DNA of 35,932 bases, taken from Streptomyces sp. H27-H5. Lineage in GTDB: Bacteria > Actinomycetota > Actinomycetes > Streptomycetales > Streptomycetaceae. A program made the position numbers and the translations under genes. This document shows, piece by piece, positions 30,921-35,932 of the stretch. Every line of letters begins with the position of its first letter. The first letter of the stretch is position 1. The notes beneath the pieces are model-generated. The model made no database searches, was not told the origin of the DNA, and was given only the letters and a program-made list of their open reading frames with translations. Location of the stretch: NCBI RefSeq assembly GCF_026627505.1, contig NZ_JAPNLK010000082.1:1-35932 (forward strand), written 5' to 3'.

Positions 30921-32702
30921 TCACAGCCGGGGCTCCAGTTTCGCGATCCGTCGCAGGGCGCCCGGCGCGAGGCGGGACAACAACAGGGCGCCCTTGGACT
31001 CGGGTGTCACCGGCACCACGGCCTGGTTCTTCACGACGGCCAGCAGGATCGCGTCCGCGACCTTCTCCGGCGGGAAGTTGCGCAGGCCGTACAGGCGCGA
31101 GGAGCGCTCCTGGCGACGCTTCTCCTCGGCCTCGTCCACGCCGGCGAAACGGGAGGTGGCGGTGATGTTGGTGTTGACGATGCCGGGACAGATGGCCGAG
31201 ACGCCGATCGACTTCGAGGCGAGTTCCGCGCGCAGGCACTCCGACAACATCAACACCGCCGCCTTGGAGGTGCTGTACGCGGGCAGGGTCTTCGAGGGCA
31301 GATACGCGGCGGCCGAGGCGGTGTTGACGATGTGACCGCCCTGATCGCGGTCGGCCATCTGCTTGCCGAAGATCCGGCAGCCGTGGATGACGCCCCACAG
31401 GTTGACGTCGAGGACCTTCTTCCAGTCCTCGGCGCTGGTGTCGAGGAAGGACCCGGAGAGCCCGATCCCGGCGTTGTTGACCAGGACGTCCACGATTCCG
31501 TACTCGGCGGCGACCTTCTCCGCGAGCTTCTCCATCGCGTGCTCGTCGCTGACGTCCACGCATTCGCCCCAGGCCTGCGGCGCCCCCACCAGGCGGGCCA
31601 TGTCGGCGGTGCGCGCCGCGCCCTCCGCGTCCCGGTCCACGCACACGACCCGGGCTCCGGCCTCGGAGAAGGCGAAGGCGGTGGCCCGGCCGATGCCGCT
31701 GGCGGCTCCGGTGACCAGGACCAGTTGGCCACCGAACCGGTCGGCGTACCGGCCGGGGGCCTTCCGCTCCGGGGCACGCGTCGCCGGTTCCTCCCGCGCG
31801 GTCACGAACTCGGTGATCCAGGATGCCAGTTGATCAGGGCGGGTGCGCGGCACCCAGTGCTTCGCGGGCAGGGTGCGCCGCACCAGGTCCGGGGCCCAGA
31901 GTTCGAGCTCGTCGTAGAGCCGCTCGGACAGGAACGCGTCCCCGGTGGGCGTGATCAGCTGCACGGGTACGTGCGCGTACGCGTCGGCACGCGGCCTGCG
32001 CATCCGGGACCGCACGTTGTCGCGGTAGAGCCAGGCCCCGTGCGCGGCGTCCGAGGGCAGGGACGACGTCGGGTAGTCGCCGGCGGGGACCTTCTCCATG
32101 CGCTGGAGGATCCGGGGCCACTGCTTGCCGAGCGGTCCGCGCCAGGCCAGCTCGGGCAGCACCGGAGTGTGCAGCATGGCCACGTACCAGGACTTGGCGC
32201 CCTGGTTCAGGAGTTGGGCGGCCCGGCGAGGCGTGGGCCGGGCCATCCGTTTCTTGATCCAGTGCCCGAAGTGGTCGAGGGACGGCCCCGACATGGAGGT
32301 GAACGAGGCGATCCGGCCCTCGGTGCGGGAGACCGTCGCGAACTCCCAGCCCTGTACGGAGCCCCAGTCGTGGCCGACCAGGTGCACCGGCCTGTCCGGG
32401 CTCACCGCGTCGGCGACGGCCAGGAAGTCGTCCGTCAGCTTCTCCAGCGTGAAGCCGCCGCGCAGGGGGACGGGGGCCGTCGAGCGGCCGTGACCCCGTA
32501 CGTCGTACAGCACCACGTGGAAGTGCTCGGCCAGCCGCCGGGCGACCTCCGACCAGACTTCCTTGCTGTCCGGGTAGCCGTGCACCAGCACGACGGTCGG
32601 CCGGTCCACCTCCCCCAGCTCGACGACGCACAGTTCGATCCCGCCCGTGCTCACCCGACGCTCGCGCGCGCCTTCCAGACCCGTTCCGCCGATGCCGCTC
32701 AT
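30921..32702 (-). CDS. Fused alpha/beta-hydrolase and short-chain dehydrogenase, EphD-like
   Basis: A 593-residue fusion. Residues 1-310 form an epoxide-hydrolase-like alpha/beta hydrolase (HGYPDS at 41; nucleophile D112 in GHDWGS). Residues 325-593 are a classical SDR: TGAASGIG (331-338), NNAG (409-412), YSTSK (Y476, K480). The architecture and length match mycobacterial EphD (Rv2214c), studied in lipid and mycolic-acid metabolism. Streptomyces makes no mycolates, so the substrate here must differ. The ATG overlaps the stop of the M24 gene (ATGA) and has GAGGAG upstream. Confidence 0.92.
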   Translation of the reverse strand: MSGIGGTGLEGARERRVSTGGIELCVVELGEVDRPTVVLVHGYPDSKEVWSEVARRLAEHFHVVLYDVRGHGRSTAPVPLRGGFTLEKLTDDFLAVADAVSPDRPVHLVGHDWGSVQGWEFATVSRTEGRIASFTSMSGPSLDHFGHWIKKRMARPTPRRAAQLLNQGAKSWYVAMLHTPVLPELAWRGPLGKQWPRILQRMEKVPAGDYPTSSLPSDAAHGAWLYRDNVRSRMRRPRADAYAHVPVQLITPTGDAFLSERLYDELELWAPDLVRRTLPAKHWVPRTRPDQLASWITEFVTAREEPATRAPERKAPGRYADRFGGQLVLVTGAASGIGRATAFAFSEAGARVVCVDRDAEGAARTADMARLVGAPQAWGECVDVSDEHAMEKLAEKVAAEYGIVDVLVNNAGIGLSGSFLDTSAEDWKKVLDVNLWGVIHGCRIFGKQMADRDQGGHIVNTASAAAYLPSKTLPAYSTSKAAVLMLSECLRAELASKSIGVSAICPGIVNTNITATSRFAGVDEAEEKRRQERSSRLYGLRNFPPEKVADAILLAVVKNQAVVPVTPESKGALLLSRLAPGALRRIAKLEPRL

Positions 32703-33601
32703 GCCGCCTTCTCCTCAGCCCAGCGCCGCACGTGCGGCAGATCGTCGTCCAACCAGAAGGCGCTTTCCTCGGGGTCCCGGGAGTCGGTGACGACCAGGAT
32801 CTCCTCGAACTTCGCGCCGGTCCCACGAAAGCCCAGGTGCGGCTCCACCGCCCACAGGCCGGGCCGCGGCACGTGATCGGAGAAGTGGTAGGGACTCCAC
32901 AGCGGTGACCAACCCTCGCGGTGCCCGTGCAGGGCGTCGCTCGCCAGACCCTTGAGGGACTGGGTGCCGAACCCGAACACGGTCGGTGACCAGCGCCGCT
33001 CCCCGACCCGGTCCAGCTTGTGGGCGATCACGCCGAACGGATAGGCCCGGTGCCGGTTGGCGTAGCCCTGCCGGGTCATGAGCCGCTCGACGTTCTCGTA
33101 TATCTCGCGTAGGGAGCGGCGCTCGCGGACCTGTCGCAGGATCAGCTCGCGGTGCGGCCGCAGGTCCGCCATCAAGCGGTCCTGGACGGGATGCAGACCG
33201 AGGCTCCCCGAGTATCCGACGTCGGCGGCGTAGCCCTTGTGGACCGGGGCCATGTCGAGGATGAAGGGCATCCCCGGCTCCAGCCTCCGGTTCGTGGGGA
33301 AGAACTGCAGGGGGATCTTGAAGTTCGCGAAGGCGGTGCGGTCACCGAACCACGCGAACGGCAGGTGGAACCAGTCCCGCACCCCGCGCTCGCGCAGCCA
33401 CTCGCGCTGCATCCGCGCCGCCTCGCGCTCGGTCACACCCGGGCGGAGCTGCGCCGCCACGGCCTCGGCGCACTCGTAGGCGAGGCGCTGGACCTCTCTG
33501 AATCCGCGCAGTTCGGCGCTGAGCCCGGAGACCCCCGCGGTTCCGGTCGCCCCGGTGAATGCGGAGCGTCGCGTCGTGCGTTGCTTGGTTTCCCCAGCCA
33601 T
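32699..33601 (-). CDS. M24-family metallopeptidase-like protein
   Basis: A 300-residue pita-bread-fold protein with a full set of dinuclear metal ligands: D116 (FILDMAP), D127 (YAADVGYS), H194 (GVIAHKL), E253 (WAVEPHLGF) and E266 or E267 (KFEEILVVT). It is thus likely an active aminopeptidase or related hydrolase, but the substrate is open. The ATG at 33601 is preferred over one 22 codons upstream, though neither has a good ribosome site. TTGACG on the minus strand at 33681-33686 may be its -35. It is translationally coupled to the EphD-like gene. Confidence 0.88.
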   Translation of the reverse strand: MAGETKQRTTRRSAFTGATGTAGVSGLSAELRGFREVQRLAYECAEAVAAQLRPGVTEREAARMQREWLRERGVRDWFHLPFAWFGDRTAFANFKIPLQFFPTNRRLEPGMPFILDMAPVHKGYAADVGYSGSLGLHPVQDRLMADLRPHRELILRQVRERRSLREIYENVERLMTRQGYANRHRAYPFGVIAHKLDRVGERRWSPTVFGFGTQSLKGLASDALHGHREGWSPLWSPYHFSDHVPRPGLWAVEPHLGFRGTGAKFEEILVVTDSRDPEESAFWLDDDLPHVRRWAEEKAA

Positions 33602-33702
33602 GCCAGCCGTCCGTCCGTGTCCGTGTAGCCGTACGCGCCCGTAACTTGACACTGATGAATGTGACAATGACTGGCGATCACGTCAAGGTCCGTGCACCGA
33701 CC

Positions 33703-33711
33703 TGTGGACAA
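33703..33711 (-). promoter_or_regulatory. Consensus DnaA box beside the intron insertion
   Basis: TTGTCCACA on the minus strand, the exact Streptomyces consensus, four to six bases before the predicted 5' end of the group II intron and about 16 bases upstream of the possible -35 of the M24 gene. Confidence 0.45.
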
Positions 33712-33715
33712 ACTT

Positions 33716-35808
33716 GTGTGCGCCGTGAAGCGCGCGTTGTTCGAGTGGAGGTGAAAGGCCACCACCATCGTCCTGTCGCAGCAGGGCGGTTGAAGCTGAG
33801 GGCAGCTCGACCCGTGAGGTGACGGGGAGGGTGGCAAGCGGCCCTGACAAAGCCGGGACGTGCCAGTACTGCCAGATGGTGCGGGTCCGGCAAGCGAGAC
33901 GGAAAGGAGTACGCGAGGAACCGGTGCTGACGCTCCCTGATTCCACACCAGCTCGAAGCTGGCGGATCTGGGCTGGATGCGGTGCGTCTCCGCCTTGGCA
34001 AGTGGGCGGGGAACTTCCCGAGAACCTTCGGACTGGGGCTCGGGGAGGCCACGGTGAAGTGCTGCGGGGTAGCCGTGGCGATGCCGCGGGGGTAGAGCCG
34101 GACTCCTCCTCCGTCGATCGAACAACACGTGAACACGGGAACCGTCCCGGCCTTGACCTGCGATGACGCAGCCAGCGTCATTCCAGGCTGGGCCCACCGT
34201 CGGCCGATCGGGCCGGGACGGGGCGGAGCCGCCGTAGTACTCCGAGCCGGGGAAAGCCCGGCACATGGGGAAGGGCGGCAGCGGATTCGAGAAGGGAAGG
34301 AGGCCGCAATGCCGAAAGACGCACCACTGAACAGCGGTGCCCCAGAGGCCCCCATGGGGTCTCACCAGCGGGTATCGGGGATGCAGACCAAACTTCACCG
34401 TTGGGCGGCGGCCGATGACGGCCGCAGGTTCGACGATCTGTTCAACCTCGTGCACGACCCGGCGACGCTGCTCGTGGCGTTCGAACGGGTCGCGGGAAAC
34501 AAGGGGGCGAAAACCCCGGGCGTCGACGGCCTCACGGCCGTCAACGTCGAGTGCGACATTGGCACTCAGGGGTTCCTGGAGGACCTGCGCCGCATGCTCC
34601 GAACGGGTGAATTCCGCCCGATGCCGGTGCGTGAGCGCAAGATCCCCAAGCCCGGCGGAAGCGGGAAGGTGCGCAAGCTCGGCATCCCGACCGTCGCCGA
34701 CCGGGTGGTCCAGGCAGCCCTCAAGCTGGTGCTGGAGCCGATCTTCGAGGCCGACTTCAAGCCGGTCTCCTACGGCTTTAGACCCCTGCGGCGGGCACAC
34801 GACGCGATCGCCGAGATCCACTTCTACGGAACCCACGGCTACCGCTGGGTCCTGGACGCGGACATCGAGGCGTGCTTCGACTCGATCGACCACACGGCCC
34901 TCATGGACCGAGTGCGAGCGCGGGTCAAGGACAAGCGCGTGCTGCTGCTGATCAAGGCGTTCCTCAAGGCCGGCGTTCTCACCGAGACCGGCGCCCGCGA
35001 GGACACCCACACCGGCACCCCGCAGGGCGGGATCCTCTCCCCGCTCCTGGCGAACATCGCTCTGACGGCGCTCGATGAGCACCTGACGCGGCCATGGGAA
35101 CCAGAAGGGGAGACCTCGACCGGCTACCGGCGCCGATACCGCCGTCGCAAAGGTCTGCCGAACTGGCGGATCGTCCGCTACGCGGACGACTTCGTCGTCC
35201 TGACAGACGGAAACCGCGACGACGCCGAAGCGCTGCGCGAGGACATCGCCGACGTGCTGCAACCGCTGGGTCTTCGCCTCTCCGAGGCCAAGACCCAGAT
35301 CGTGCACATGTCGGAAGGGTTCGACTTCCTGGGGTTCCGCATCCAGTGGCGCCGCAAGCGAGGATCGGACAAGTGGTACGTCTACACCTACATCGCTGAC
35401 CGGCCCATCCGGCAGCTGAAGGACAAGATCCGTGCCCTCACGAACAGAAAGTCGCAGCAGAATCCAAGGGACGTGCTGATCAGGCTCAACCAGATCATGC
35501 GCGGCTGGGCCAACTACTTCAAGCACGCGGTCGCGAAAGTCACCCTGAGAACCCTCCAGCGCTATGTCTGGCACCGGGTGATCAGCTGGTGGATCGTGCT
35601 GCACCGCTGGAGGTGGAAGGACGTCCGCCGACTCCTCACCGACCACAACGGCCGGTGGAAGAGGCCCTCGGCGGACGGGATCGAACTGTTCGACCTCCAA
35701 ACGGTGACGGTCACCCGTTACCGCTACCGAGGCAACACGATCCCCAACCCCTGGAACAAGCCCGACCACGCCTGAACGGCAGAGACCGTGGAGAGCCCGG
35801 TGCATTGA
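33716..35808 (+). mobile_element. Group II intron, truncated within domain V
   Basis: The element starts at GTGTG (33716) or GTGCG (33718), both fitting the group II 5' consensus GUGYG. About 590 bases of structured RNA (domains I-III, part of IV) precede the reverse transcriptase gene. After its stop, 35791-35808 (GAGAGCCCGGTGCATTGA) resembles the 5' arm of domain V with the AGC triad. The required complementary arm (GCAC...CCGGGTTC type) and domain VI are missing; unrelated DNA follows. The copy should therefore be unable to splice. Boundaries are by motif only. Confidence 0.75.
34309..35775 (+). CDS. ltrA: Group II intron reverse transcriptase/maturase
   Basis: A 488-residue intron-encoded protein. 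RT blocks are in order: FDDLFNLVHDP, NKGAKTPGVDG, SYGFRPLRRAHDAI, DADIEACFDSID (from D182), GTPQGGILSPLLANI, and the catalytic YADD (291-294). The maturase X domain follows (RDVLIRLNQIMRGWANYFKHAV). There is no C-terminal HNH endonuclease motif, so mobility would use replication-fork or other nicks. The ATG has AAGGAGG five bases upstream. The protein looks intact although the intron RNA seems to have lost its 3' end, so it may act only in trans. Confidence 0.95.
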   Translation: MPKDAPLNSGAPEAPMGSHQRVSGMQTKLHRWAAADDGRRFDDLFNLVHDPATLLVAFERVAGNKGAKTPGVDGLTAVNVECDIGTQGFLEDLRRMLRTGEFRPMPVRERKIPKPGGSGKVRKLGIPTVADRVVQAALKLVLEPIFEADFKPVSYGFRPLRRAHDAIAEIHFYGTHGYRWVLDADIEACFDSIDHTALMDRVRARVKDKRVLLLIKAFLKAGVLTETGAREDTHTGTPQGGILSPLLANIALTALDEHLTRPWEPEGETSTGYRRRYRRRKGLPNWRIVRYADDFVVLTDGNRDDAEALREDIADVLQPLGLRLSEAKTQIVHMSEGFDFLGFRIQWRRKRGSDKWYVYTYIADRPIRQLKDKIRALTNRKSQQNPRDVLIRLNQIMRGWANYFKHAVAKVTLRTLQRYVWHRVISWWIVLHRWRWKDVRRLLTDHNGRWKRPSADGIELFDLQTVTVTRYRYRGNTIPNPWNKPDHA

Positions 35809-35856
35809 GCCTGGATCCACCGCGTAGTGGTCGGGCTGTGGATGGAGAAATCAGAA

Positions 35857-35925
35857 GAGGTGCCCGCTGACCTGGGATGATGGGAGTTTCTACGCTTCCA
35901 TCAGACCCGAGCAAGAGGGCACCTC
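35857..35925 (+). other. Nested hairpin DNA of unknown element after the intron
   Basis: GAGGTGCCC (35857-35865) is the exact reverse complement of GGGCACCTC (35917-35925), and inside it TGATGG (35878-35883) pairs with CCATCA (35898-35903). The block starts 48 bases after the intron breaks off. It looks like the upstream region of an insertion sequence whose transposase would lie beyond the window edge, but nothing visible proves this. Confidence 0.4.
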
Positions 35926-35932
35926 GTAAGTG

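Noticed and set aside
34124..34137. CACGTG-centred sequence inside the intron as a sixth parS
   Set aside because: AACACGTGAAC departs from GTTTCACGTGAAAC at several positions, more than ParB usually tolerates.
33433..35820. A 795-residue minus-strand frame across the intron
   Set aside because: It is antisense to the reverse transcriptase and to structured intron RNA, with no recognisable domain.
1..35932. tRNA, rRNA, CRISPR arrays or phage genes
   Set aside because: No cloverleaf, rRNA block, regularly spaced repeats or phage structural genes were seen on either strand.

Overview
The window is high-GC actinobacterial chromosome, almost certainly Streptomyces. It carries the sporulation pair ssgR-ssgA, thiC behind a THI-box riboswitch, a fused cydCD, a Rex operator, several leaderless or TTG/GTG-started genes, and five copies of the 14-bp Streptomyces parS site (four exact, one with a single mismatch). 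From memory of S. coelicolor gene order (ssgR-ssgA-yibE/F-thiC, later pat-cydABCD), this is the core region near oriC, and the parS density and DnaA-box-like sites agree with that.

Layout. 1-77: tail of an unknown gene. 170-1967: small membrane protein, ssgR and ssgA. 2031-5478: YibE/F membrane protein, divergent from riboswitch-controlled thiC with a strong terminator. 5516-6610: aldo/keto reductase behind a MerR-type, probably leaderless promoter. 6607-6942: glycosyltransferase pseudogene with two parS sites in its tail. 7080-9430: membrane protein and PPP-family phosphatase, both on the minus strand. 9509-12130: LacI-family regulator divergent from an aromatic aminotransferase (pat), with a perfect 24-bp palindrome between them. 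12186-12588: cyclophilin-like gene with an operator-like repeat. 12643-20685: cydA, cydB and cydCD under a Rex operator, then a GAF-GAF histidine kinase that keeps the haem-ligand histidine position of mycobacterial DevS. 20780-22799: HAD phosphatase and an LLM-type F420 oxidoreductase, with two parS sites between them. 22863-27874: overlapping HSP90-like ATPase and giant TPR protein genes. 28003-30642: KptA-type RNA 2'-phosphotransferase, an aquaporin-family channel and a MerR regulator, with a small DnaA-box cluster. 30921-33601: M24-peptidase-like gene overlapping an EphD-like hydrolase/dehydrogenase fusion. 33716-35808: group II intron with its reverse transcriptase, apparently cut off inside domain V. 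The window ends in structured DNA that I cannot assign.

How parts work together. The cyd genes encode the high-affinity bd oxidase and its assembly exporter. Rex (NADH/NAD+) is the expected regulator, and the adjacent DevS-like kinase may sense O2, NO or CO for the same physiology. parS sites organise origin segregation through ParB. Here one covers the translation start of cydCD, one sits at the promoter of the F420 oxidoreductase, and two sit in a dead gene, so chromosome segregation signals are interleaved with gene expression signals. The HSP90-like and TPR pair resembles a chaperone with its own TPR partner. I found no tRNA, rRNA or CRISPR array.
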